NCBI GenBank assembly: GCA_021234155.1
Contig: JAJEKV010000091.1
Location: 1,929,501 to 1,993,500 of the forward strand
Direction of reading: 5' to 3'
Source of the DNA: Isoetes taiwanensis
Taxonomy: Eukaryota; Streptophyta; Lycopodiopsida; Isoetales; Isoetaceae
DNA: 64,000 nucleotides
Shown here: positions 55,031-64,000 of the stretch, one piece after another
Layout: each line of letters starts with the position of its first letter
How positions within the stretch are numbered: position 1 is the first letter of the stretch
Made by a program: the position numbers and the translations under genes
The notes under the pieces: model-generated
The model's input: the letters and a program-made list of their open reading frames with translations, nothing else
What the model was told of the DNA's origin: nothing
The model's database searches: none

Positions 55031-57770
55031 AAACTCTTGTTGAAAGACAAAAATCGTACCTGTCCCTATTTCAAGTAAGTTATGCAGGAAGGTACCTTTG
55101 TTCCTGAACTACATTCTAGTTCCTAACATGTATTTGCCACAGAAACGTAAATAAATTGAAAAATCATTCTTCTCTTAAGAAGGGAAGCTCTCACAAAATT
55201 CATGACATCGAGGACCTTGTCAAACTTGGCCACACCGTTTGAGACAAGTATTCTTGCTGTGCACTTACTTTTCTTGGCTATCTTTTACCTGATCGTATCA
55301 ACTTTTTGTAGGCTATGCTTATTTTGCAACTCAGCTTTTAGCTGCTGAATCGGAACTTATTTTCTTCCCATATAGCTACATCTTAAATCCTGTTATTCGT
55401 AAAGCAATGGACATTGATATTCGGGAGGCAATTATTATCCTGGACGAAGCTCTATATGATCTTTGGATTTATTTCAATTCTAATTTTACCTAAACATAAA
55501 ATATTTTTTCCTGTTCCCATTTCTTTTCAGCAACATTGAGGATTTGGCACGTGAAGTTGGAAGCATTGACCTGGAACGAACATCCTTGAAAGGTGATAAA
55601 CTAATATTTGTGAATAGCATAGCTCTAGAGGATCAAATGTTTTCATTGTTCTCTGATGACAAAAATGCGAGCTGAGCTCGAACAGATAAGCTTGACAGCA
55701 AATTCCTCTGACATTTACCAGCCATTTATTGAGATGATAACTGTTTGTACTTGCTCAGAGAGTTTAAATTTTCAATTATATATGGAAAGCAATTGCCTAT
55801 TACTTCAGGAAGTGCTAGTTTGAATTGATCAGCAAGAAAGCAGTCTCTTAAAAATGGATTTGAGGAATTTTTGTTCCTGGCAAGTTCATTTGATTATTAT
55901 GGCTTGTTGAGCTACACATATATGAGTTTTGAAAGGTTATGCTGATAATTTATGCTTACCATTATTGCTCATGGCAGCTGGATTGGTAATAAAGCTTTGC
56001 ATGAATTGTGTGCTACTGGTATTTCTCTAGAGTCATTTCCAATGCTCTTGCAGTGTGCTTAAAAAAAAGTCTGAGCAAAACTTTTTCTGATATTTAGAAT
56101 CCATCTGCATGCCTATGGCTGGCATTTAAGTGGATATTCCTAGGCCCAACTAAAACTCCCACAGCCAATAACTGACAGAAGGAGCATGGCATAGAGAAAG
56201 ATGTCAGACTAAGTCAGCATTCTTGAGGTAAGAAAACCCAGGGAAAAAAAAGGCTATACCTGCTTATTCATATCTATGACATGTGGCGCTTCAATGACAA
56301 CCTCAAATGGCACGCCAAGCTCCGAGATGAAAGAGTCCATTGGGGTTAGAGTACTAAGGTAGCCTATGTTATGTTAGTCAAGTAATGCAATTTTGGTATT
56401 TCTAAATAGAAGAAAGGTCCTATTGACCCGGGCGTGAGAATGACGGCACGAGCCATTTTTGCCACACCATCAAATACAACAGCAGGATTTAGACACTACA
56501 GGCTTAGTGAGCAAACATATCCTTGGACTCCCATTGCTGTGATCACAAAGAAAATGTCGTAATTATCAACTACTAGACACTAGACTCAAAGCATCGTAAC
56601 ATTGTTATGTGATACCCTCATCTCATTTGACATATTTTTGAACCATCAATTGATAATCATGCGATCTAGCAGGACTAAAAAGCATAAATTTCAATGCAAA
56701 GAAAAGCCCTGCATGATAATATTTTTGTGCCACATCTGGTACAAACATCAAAATTTCATCCCAAACTATTCACATGACATCACCTTCTAACAAAAGGACC
56801 ACATGGCCACTTAGATGTCTCTCTTCTAGATCAGGATCTGCAGCTTCTGCTATAATCTACATAAATAACAGGCAATCTATTAAGTGGAAGAAAAAATTTC
56901 AGGTAAATTAAGGACAACTATGTTGTGGTTTGACAATGAGCCCTTTGTTACACCTTTTCCAGATTTTTGCAGGATGAGTTGGGAGCTACACTGAAACAAA
57001 TCTTTAGAGTGCTTCCTGCTGGTGCATTGATTTTCTTTCCAAGGTATTTTTGATGAGTTTATGCTTAGACAATGTTTTTGATGGTATCTTGATGAGTCCC
57101 ATCAGGTTCCATTAGTTGCCCTAGAGCATCAAGAACCAAGATGAATTTGCATTGTACCTTGCCTTTTGTCTATTAGTTGCCCAGTGTTATTTCTAGCGCT
57201 AGAATTGCTTTTATGAAGATGACAATAGTAGCCTTGGTACAGTTTGCTTGAGTAGCTGAGTCCTTGTAGAAAAAAAGGTGATATTGATAGTTGTGTCAGT
57301 TGTCCTCCTTCGAGTGATGAAGAAGTGTTATCCTTGAGTGGCAAGGCAGAATTTTATCAGGATAGCTTTGATCGTATCCTAAACTCTTATTATAAGGCAA
57401 TTGCACAAAACAGAAAATGCATCAATGGAGATGGTAAACAGAGCACATGAAAATCATTATAGATAGGTAAGGAAAACATGCCTCTGGATGCTCATGGAGC
57501 AGCATTTTTGGCAGTATGCCGAGGAAAGGTAAACTATCATTCTCTTCCTCCTTCCCTCTTGCGATGTGCATTCATGTACAAAGAATTGGATTTCTAGTTC
57601 TGCTTGTTTTGTGCTTGGCAGGTGTCTGAAGGAATAAACTTTTCAGATGAAAACACAAGGGTAGTCAGATCATGGAAGTAAAGTATCGATGGCCTATGTT
57701 TCCACCTTTATTTTTCCTTAACAAGAAACGTATTAGATTGTTGTTGGTATTCCATTTCCAAATATTCTAG
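55031..57770 (+). pseudogene. Exon-intron fragment of a FANCJ/BRIP1-like DEAH helicase
   Basis: Several exons of an XPD-family helicase lie in order on the plus strand, separated by introns. LLKDKNRTCPYFK (about 55,031-55,072, then a GTAAGTT donor); HDIEDLVKLGHTV (about 55,200-55,236); GYAYFATQLLAAESELIFFP and VIRKAMDIDIREAIIILDEA (55,311-55,452, motif II, DEAH cut by the splice site); NIEDLAREVGSIDLERTSLK (55,531-55,592, after TTCTTTTCAG); ELEQISLTANSSDIYQPFIE (about 55,670-55,740); WIGNKALHELCATGISLESF (55,977-56,060); FLQDELGATLKQIFRVLPAG and ALIFFP (56,963-57,043); DAHGAAFLAVCRGK (to 57,528, then GTAAAC); VSEGINFSDENTRVV (57,622-57,668, motif V); VVGIPFPN (about 57,738-57,762). The family unwinds DNA in interstrand-crosslink repair. 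Walker A, the Fe-S start and the C-terminus are missing, and stops and lost splice sites show a dead gene fragment. Confidence 0.82.
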
Positions 57771-58361
57771 CGGTCGAACTATTCAGCAACATACAAAACT
57801 CTAGCAGTCGAACTGTTGGCAATATAGATTTCTATCCGGACAAAAAGTAAATAGACAAGTTATCTTTATCTTTTTTCTAAAGCTTTGACAATTTTGGGTT
57901 TTATATTATGAATAAAAATTGATTTTTCCAATTAGCAACAAAAACAACATTAATATTGAAACAAACAATTGTACACAATCTTTAGGAACACAAAATTATT
58001 AAAACATTTCTTTTTCACTAACAAACAAGCTAATAACCATCTACTCAATACGAAGCAAAGAGAACGACAAAACCTATATATATTTATAAATCCATATCAA
58101 ACAACCATCTTACATTATGGCTATACTGTTTTATTGTTTCTCTCCAAGAAACTAGCACAAACAATGATGCAAAAATTGATGTCTATATACAAACACAACC
58201 ATTCAGCAGAAAATCATCCTCTCATTATTGAAGAATCAGTTGATGCATCAATAAGTATGGATGCTGTGAGTTCGTTGCATAGCACTTCAGTGAACCTTTC
58301 TCAAACTCCAAATGTTGTACGGCAAAATTTGATCTATCAAACACCTAAATAAGGGGAGACT

Positions 58362-60016
58362 ATGGAGGAGAAGATACGGCGTAAGAATCGAAGACGTATA
58401 GCCAAGGCTAGAGCATTAGCTAGAGAATTTGAGAATGTGAATTTAACGTCCAGGAGCACACCAATAACTTCATGTTTGACAGATCAGTGTGGAAATGCAA
58501 CCAATGAAGGTAATATTGGAGCAGCATTGGGTAAATGCTCTGAACTTGGGGACGTAATGCATGCCACCATTGCCTTAATGCAGAGTGAGAGTATTGTTAC
58601 AGAGGGTAATGCTATTGAAGCGGCATTGCATCCAAATTCTTCTACAAGTGTGCCACATGAAGAGTTAAGCAGCATCGGCGCATGCATTAGCATGGAGAGG
58701 ATGAACCTAAGGCATGCAGAGGCATTACAAGATAATGACAGAGATCCACCACCAGCTGAGGTGGTAATAAGGAGAAGGATTGGCTTTTGGAAAATAGCTT
58801 GGAGTGACGCAACTCCACAGTACTGCAATGCGGGTAGGATGAGCAAAAAATGCAAGCACTGTGGGGCTTTGTTGTGAAAGGATGAACTTGGTACATTCTG
58901 TTGCTCCAATGGAAAGGTTTCATTGCCGCCTTCCCCCAACAACTCTCATGGACCTCTACACAACCCAGAAGACAACCTCAGGGATATTGTAGTACATTCT
59001 AAAGAAGGAGGAATTAGGCATATTAACTCACTACATTCATCATATGATGCGCTATACTTTGCACTCCTCTTCCCCTATGGAACATATGGTTGGCATACAG
59101 GGATCCAACAGGTGAACAAATCAAAAGGCGTAACTATCTTGCAGTTCTACAATTATCATCTACAGGTACGCAGTGGCATAGTATCACCATTGCATATCGC
59201 AGGGAGATTGTTCCATAAGTACATCTATGACATGTTTGCTAAAATGTGGCAGACAAGATTGGGGTGGGTACAACTAAATCAGGCTCAACTACGTAGTGAA
59301 TTATATAGTGGCATTGTGGATTCCACTGGCCATGATGGGAATTCCATTAGGCGGCGTGCCATTCTACCAGCAATATTTATTGGGAGCACACGTTACATGA
59401 CTCAACTTTACCAAGATGCGATGGCAATTGTTCGAGAGCTAGGCCGACCAGATTTGTTCATCACTATGACTGCCAACCCAAAGTGGCCAGAAATCACTAC
59501 GGAGCTCAGAAATGGCAAGGATCCGACAGGCCTGATTTAGTAGTCAGTGTCTTCTACTTAAAGTTGAAGGAGCTATTAGAGATCATGTCACACCATGGCA
59601 TATTTGACTGCATTTCTGCTAGAATTCATGCCATTGAGTCCCAGGGGGGCCTTTCTCGTGTGCATCTCCTTAACATATTCTTTCAGGAGGACAAGCTAGT
59701 GACAGTTGAAGATATAGATAAATTGATTTCTGCGGAGATTCCAGATAAGGACTCCAATCCTAAGTTGTATGAGGTGGTGACACATCAGATGATGCATGGC
59801 CCTTGTGGCCCTACATATCCCAATGCTCCATGTATGGTTGATGGGGTTTGCAGTAAATGGTACCCAAAGCAATTTCTGGAGCAGACTTTGATTAGCAACG
59901 AGTACCCACTCTCTAGACATAAACACTGTTGCAAATTAAACGGGAGTGTTGCATCACTCCCATTTCGTAGATTCCCTTTTAAAAAACACCATGTTTCTAA
60001 AATAAGCCTTTTTTAA
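58362..60016 (+). pseudogene. Helitron Rep-helicase N-terminal relic
   Basis: The frame from 58,362 (MEEKIRRKNRRR) runs to a stop at 58,875 just after a zinc-finger-like KKCKHCGAL, continues in the same phase (TFCCSNGKVSLPP; DIVVHSKEGGIRHINSLHSS; LLFPYGTYGWH; ILPAIFIGSTRYM; LFITMTANPKWPEI) to 59,540, then shifts one phase (RPDLVVSVFYLKLKELLEI; YEVVTHQMMHGPCG; PNAPCMVDGVCSKWYPKQF) and ends at 60,016. This is the Helitron_like_N region of the rolling-circle initiator. The HUH nuclease site reads GLSRVHLLN where GLPHAH-like sequence is expected, so the first metal-binding His is Arg. The tyrosine part and the whole helicase are missing. No certain Helitron ends (5' TC, 3' hairpin plus CTRR) were located. 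Dead. Confidence 0.88.
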
Positions 60017-60275
60017 TAGTTGTTGAGAATTTGTGGAGGTTCGCATTTTTTTTCATATCATTTTGGGCCATCATTAGGCGATAACTTTGTACTTATGAAA
60101 CACAAATCATAAAAATAGCGAAATTTAGGCATAGACTTGAAGAGACTGAAAGCATGACAAAAAAAAGCACCGTAATAGAAAAGGAAAAAAGTAATATGTT
60201 TTTAATAAATTTTTGTACATCAATATTGAAGATACATTGTAATAAATAATGATAATTTTAACATGCAAGAAGTCA

Positions 60276-60891
60276 AAGATCTACATCATACTCCTCATCA
60301 TTCTTTTGTCGCCTCGCTTCCTTCTATGCCATTCGCTCCTTTTCTTCGAGACTTAAGTTTTGCATCCGCCTTTGTCCTTCGGAATGGTAGCTAAAGCTAC
60401 TTTTAAGCTCAGAAAGGTTGCCTCGGCGCCTAGTGAGCTCGAGAATGGAGGTCAGTATTCTCGAGGACGCCGGGCTTAGCAAAATCGATGAAGACTTGGC
60501 CCCTAACTCTTGATTTTCATCCGGTAAAGTAGGTAAGGCAGCCCGCCTCATCTTCACAAAATTCACAAAATTCTCCTTATCAATATCCACGGCTACACGC
60601 TTGCGCCTTTCTTAAGTGCACATGCGATGGTAGTACCGTAACCGTGAGAAAGCATCAAGCACCCAATCTCCGGACGGTGAACATGTCCGTGAGATGGTTG
60701 ATGAGCTCGCGGGTTTCGGGTAGTGATTCACAATCCCGCCTTGTGCACTTGGGTCCTCGCAATTTCGTAAGACCGCCGAAAGGCGGCAAAGCGCAGTTGA
60801 AGTGTTCCATGGTCCTCTTCCCATCAAAACTCCAAGAAGCTACATGAAGGTACTCTCTACCTTGCCGAAAGTAACCTTGGTCCTCCACCAT
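60276..60891 (-). other. Unidentified minus-strand ORFs, possibly one protein
   Basis: Two frames read in succession: 60,891-60,655 (MVEDQGYFRQGREYLHVASW, then KRTMEHFNCALPPFGGLTKL) and 60,590-60,324 (MDIDKENFVNFVKMRRAALP, ILLSPASSRILTSILELTRR), the latter continuing past one TAG to a highly charged end (KEARRQKNDEEYDVDL) at 60,276. Composition is protein-like. No family is recognised. It lies among short palindromes shared with the end of the window. Confidence 0.35.
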
Positions 60892-61383
60892 GGTAGTTGA
60901 TGTTCGCTTTTATACATAGTGAAATATTTAAAGTGATGTTAGCAAAAACAAGAAAACACTTCGAAACTAGAAAACAGAAATCCTATTCGAATACACGATA
61001 ATTAATCAAGAGGAAAGTAATTGTATTCGAATAAGACTTACCGCACAAGGTTTTCATATCCTCGCCTCGAACCGAGAACCAAAATGGTTTTAAAAGCTGA
61101 TTCTACCAAGCCACCGCATGCTCGAATGAACGTAACTAGACGCCAATGTTTGGTCAATAGATCCGCTGTTTGATTCCATCAATGAAAGCATTAAACTCTA
61201 AAAATTTAAAGGGCTTTGTCGTCAGATTCGGCCGCTTTTAAGCTTAAATCCATAGGAAGATCAAAGAATAACCAAAGTAAAGTCCTGCCGCTAACCGCTC
61301 GGTCCGGTCCGTGTAATCGCCATGAATGATCGAAAATAGATTGTTTTGATCAAACATGCAAAATCTTTCGTAGTCGGATGGTT

Positions 61384-61641
61384 CTAGCTCAATAGTTCTT
61401 CTTTTTCAGCTAACGACCTCTCTTCCCATGCAGCTTCTAACCAAATGCATGAAGCCTCCCTGAAGGTCTTTGTTCTTCTTCTTGCTTCTGAAGAAAAAAT
61501 GTAACAACAACCGTCAACCCATCGCTTATGCAGAGAAGAGAAATTTTCGTGAGTACTTACGCAGCCCCTCAAAATTGGTGCATATTGCATAATGCGCCGG
61601 GCCGATGTGGCTATTGGGTAGAGTTCCTTGCAGCTCCCCAT
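61384..61641 (-). other. Possible two-exon segment of an unidentified gene
   Basis: MGSCKELYPIATSARRIMQY..LRGC is followed by a strong donor (GTAAGTACTC) and, about 70 nt later, an acceptor (TTTTTTCTTCAG) leading into EARRRTKTFREASCIWLEAA..ERSLAEKEELLS and a stop. The intron-like interval has an open frame only by chance. Function unknown; may belong with the ORFs on either side. Confidence 0.3.
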
Positions 61642-61779
61642 GTCTCGACGCTTAGTCGCCCATCAAACATGTTTGACATGTTATGACATTTTTTGGTCGC
61701 AAGACGTTAAGGAAACATTGAGTTAAAAAAGTAAGAAACAAAGCAAAGCAGAAGGAAAAATCAAAAAGTCAAGCTATTT

Positions 61780-62045
61780 GTATTCAAATACAAACCGTCA
61801 ACCGGGTGTTGCTACCTTGAAACAATATGCAGAAAAATATTTGTATTCCAGATATACACATTGCTTGTCTTTAGGAAGGCATGTGTATTATGGAATACAC
61901 AATGCTTTTCTAGAGGGAGGTATCAGATTCTACATGCCTTCCTCGGAGCAATGTGTATTCGAATACACAATGCATTTCTAGAGAAGGCATGTATTCTAAT
62001 ACACATTGCTCGCTCAAGGAAGGCATGTGTATTCGAATACACTTT
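61780..62045. repeat. Cluster of GTGTATTC/GAATACAC palindromes
   Basis: Four to five copies of a 16-bp palindrome with half-site GTGTATTC, exact at 61,953-61,968 and 62,027-62,042 and degenerate at about 61,883, 61,846 and 61,990. They are spaced by AATGC...GGCAT sequences that also recur (AAGGCATGTGTATT). Confidence 0.8.
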
Positions 62046-62403
62046 CTACAATCGGGGTTTCGACTTTAACATCCAAAGAGTAAAGTTTGTGTCGGAGATC
62101 TTACTTGTGCAATTCCTTTGACATTTCTTCCAGTGCTAAACCTTATCAACAACTTTTTGAGCAGCCACTCCGTAAGCTCTGGTTCCGAGAAGCCCCCTCG
62201 CATTTCTCGGGCCAGACGGTAATGGTCATTTTTTTGGGCACGCCGAGGATTTTTCTTGGCTGTCTCCTTGTTTGTTTAACTCCCTCGCTCAACATTGTAA
62301 ATACCTCTTTCTTCTTTTCTTTGTAAAGTTGCCTTCTTGCCTTGAAGCTATGATTTCCTCCCAAGACGTAGTGAGTGTAGGTGTCTCATAAGGCTTTTCT
62401 CTG

Positions 62404-62870
62404 TCATAGTCCTAGGGGTTTTAATCGCCCCCAACAACAATGACAACTATTAGGGCCACATGAGCATTTGATTGCTCCTTTATTCTGTCCTTCGTGTTCC
62501 TCAAGTGATCGGCATAAATTTTGCGAACCTGAAAGTGGCCTTTCACCCGCCTTTTCCATTTTTCGGCAAATTTCATGCATGTCACGTAGAAGGTATATCA
62601 CCCTGCGGCCAAATTTGTCTCTATTGATTACCTCCATTTTTTCGAGGTCTTATCCATTTTTTTTTTTTTATTGCTACCCCGAGCTTTTTCCTTTTCCCTT
62701 TCATTTCTTTGCTTTCCTCGACTTCGCGCACTTCCAACCCGGCCGTGATTTCTTTTCGCTTCTTTTGGTTCCTTAGTGGCTATGGTGTCTCTTTGGTCTG
62801 CTAAGTTTCTTTGGTCGCCCGGGTTTTTCGCTTCTTCTTTGAACCTCCATCCGTTTCCCTCCCGTGGCAT
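62404..62870 (-). other. Lys-rich unidentified minus-strand ORFs
   Basis: 62,870-62,628 encodes a very basic stretch (KQRNEREKEKARGSNKKKKM); after a one-base phase change at the A-run the frame continues as MEVINRDKFGRRVIYLLRDM..CRKMEKAGERPLSGSQNL and ends with a Cys-rich KCSCGPNSCHCCWG. The poly-A/T run at 62,660-62,670 could be a sequencing or mutational source of the frameshift. No family recognised. Confidence 0.3.
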
Positions 62871-63624
62871 ACTCAGTGTATGTGATGATTGTGATCTTCC
62901 TCCATCTTACGATTGCTCGACTCACCGACAAGAAAGTCCTCCTAAAAAGGCACCCGGAGGCTTACTCAAACAAACCCATTTTGGTCTCGTAGCATTATCT
63001 TTATCTTAACTTTGAATATTAATCGCCTTGATCCTAGTTTTAATGAAAATGAGAAATGAATTTGTACAAAGGGTTTTACGCGGGTTTCACCCTAACATGC
63101 TTTTACCCAGTTTCGTTTGAATTTGCAATGTTTTCACAAATTCTGCTCCACGACAATGAATCCCCGGAGGTCTTGAAGGATAGCCTCCCCACCGGACCTC
63201 CTTTGTCCCAAGAACCCTGAGACCTCTTTTATTGTCCCTGTGTTAAGAAACTCTGAGTCCAAGGCATCGCTTGTTCCCAAAGACTTTGCGATTATGTAGA
63301 AATGTCAGTGTGCTGTATTTTCCGCTTGCACCCCTGGTCACGAACCATTGCGTTTGAAAAGTTTTCATAAATTGCAGGCTCGTCTGTGTCCGCGGTCTGC
63401 CTCTGTGGGTGTGGTCGCCTGAGCTTAAGAGTTTTTTTTGGTGCCCTCTTGCTTCCTTCTTCCCTGCCACTGAAACGTTTAAAACAACAATGTTAAGACA
63501 TAAAATGGGACGAAAACTGTATTCCAGAATAAGATTTACTAATCTTCTACCCTAAAGGCCAGCAAATGACAGGAAAAGAAGCGAAAACATTGTCGCTCTA
63601 ACTCGATTTTTCATGTTTTAATTG

Positions 63625-63692
63625 GACTAAAAGGTGGTATGTTTAACCTAAAAAGTGGTCTGTTTAAGCTAAAAAGTGGTATGTTTAGGCTA
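63625..63692. repeat. 22-bp tandem repeat, three units
   Basis: Three consecutive copies of CTAAAAAGTGGT.TGTTTA..., differing at one or two positions. Confidence 0.8.
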
Positions 63693-63719
63693 AAAAAACA
63701 AGCGTTTTCAATGAGACAG

Positions 63720-63946
63720 GCAAAGTGTATTCCGGAATACACTTTGCACTTCGCCTGAAGGGCAAAGTGTATGGCAAAGTGTATTCCGGAATACACTTTG
63801 CCCTTCAGCCCTTTAGATCTAAGCTGCCAGTGATTTCGATACACTTTGCCCTTCACGTGCAAAGTGTATTGGAAATATAAAGGTATTCCGAATACACTTT
63901 GCACTTCGCCAGAAGGGCAAAGTGTATTCCGAAATACACTTTGCCC
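63720..63946. repeat. Array of long palindromes, half-site GCAAAGTGTATTCC
   Basis: A perfect 28-bp palindrome at 63,720-63,747, a perfect 30-bp palindrome at 63,773-63,802, an inverted pair ATACACTTTGC/GCAAAGTGTAT at about 63,839-63,870 and a near-perfect copy at about 63,916-63,945, separated by CTTCGCC.GAAGGGC links that are themselves self-complementary. The core GTGTATTC/GAATACAC is the same as in the 61.8-62.0 kb cluster. Confidence 0.88.
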
Positions 63947-64000
63947 TACAAAAGTAAATCAGTAAACACACGAAAGACGTACTATGTACTTTACATGCTT

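Noticed and set aside
63720-63946. CRISPR-like array
   Set aside because: The units are palindromes with unequal, self-complementary links rather than constant repeats with unique spacers, in a eukaryotic context.

Overview
This window looks like a piece of a large, repeat-rich land-plant nuclear genome. No complete single-copy host gene can be recognised; almost everything identifiable is a transposable element or its wreckage. Plant signatures are LTR retrotransposon primer-binding sites matching tRNA-iMet (twice) and a decayed tRNA-Asp site, telo-box motifs in an LTR promoter, a CACTA end, a hAT-type MITE and a Helitron. A Penelope-like reverse transcriptase remnant hints at a non-angiosperm (fern, lycophyte or gymnosperm), but this is inference and the species cannot be named.

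Layout. 1-5 kb: anonymous sequence, then a decayed minus-strand Ty3/gypsy pol. 6.5-11.9 kb: about 5.2 kb bounded by two direct repeats of about 170 bp and two long CT microsatellites, holding a frameshifted Penelope-like RT with no visible GIY-YIG endonuclease. 12-17.6 kb: retroposon-like sequence with a two-unit tandem duplication, interrupted by a 3.1-kb Ty1/copia element (minus strand, target duplication, PBS and PPT visible) whose one long ORF joins gag zinc knuckles straight to the end of RT plus RNase H. 18.9-20.6 kb: a 213-bp hAT MITE with a perfect 8-bp target duplication, and a CACTA terminus with a 12-bp-period subterminal array.

21.5-42.9 kb: one Ty3/gypsy element of Athila/Tat type (plus strand, perfect AAATT target duplication) with extra sense and antisense ORFs after integrase. 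At 25,002-35,299 it is split by a complete but broken chromovirus (minus strand, 5-bp target duplication with one mismatch, PBS, PPT, chromodomain). The most interesting thing in the window is in the leader of that chromovirus, at 32,404-32,829: a histone H3 fold, resembling centromeric H3 more than canonical H3, in sense orientation and interrupted by two stop codons. Its first residues (MDAF...GASQ.PG) recur in both LTRs of the element, where they end at a consensus splice donor. This suggests a retrotransposon lineage that carried its own H3 variant, started from the LTR. The leader also contains four related long hairpins.

43-64 kb: a fragment of the same chromovirus LTR, unidentified minus-strand exon-like ORFs, a 5'-truncated LINE, an exon-intron fragment of a FANCJ/BRIP1-like DEAH helicase lying directly upstream of a Helitron Rep relic, then unidentified minus-strand ORFs flanked by clusters of perfect palindromes with the core GTGTATTC/GAATACAC.
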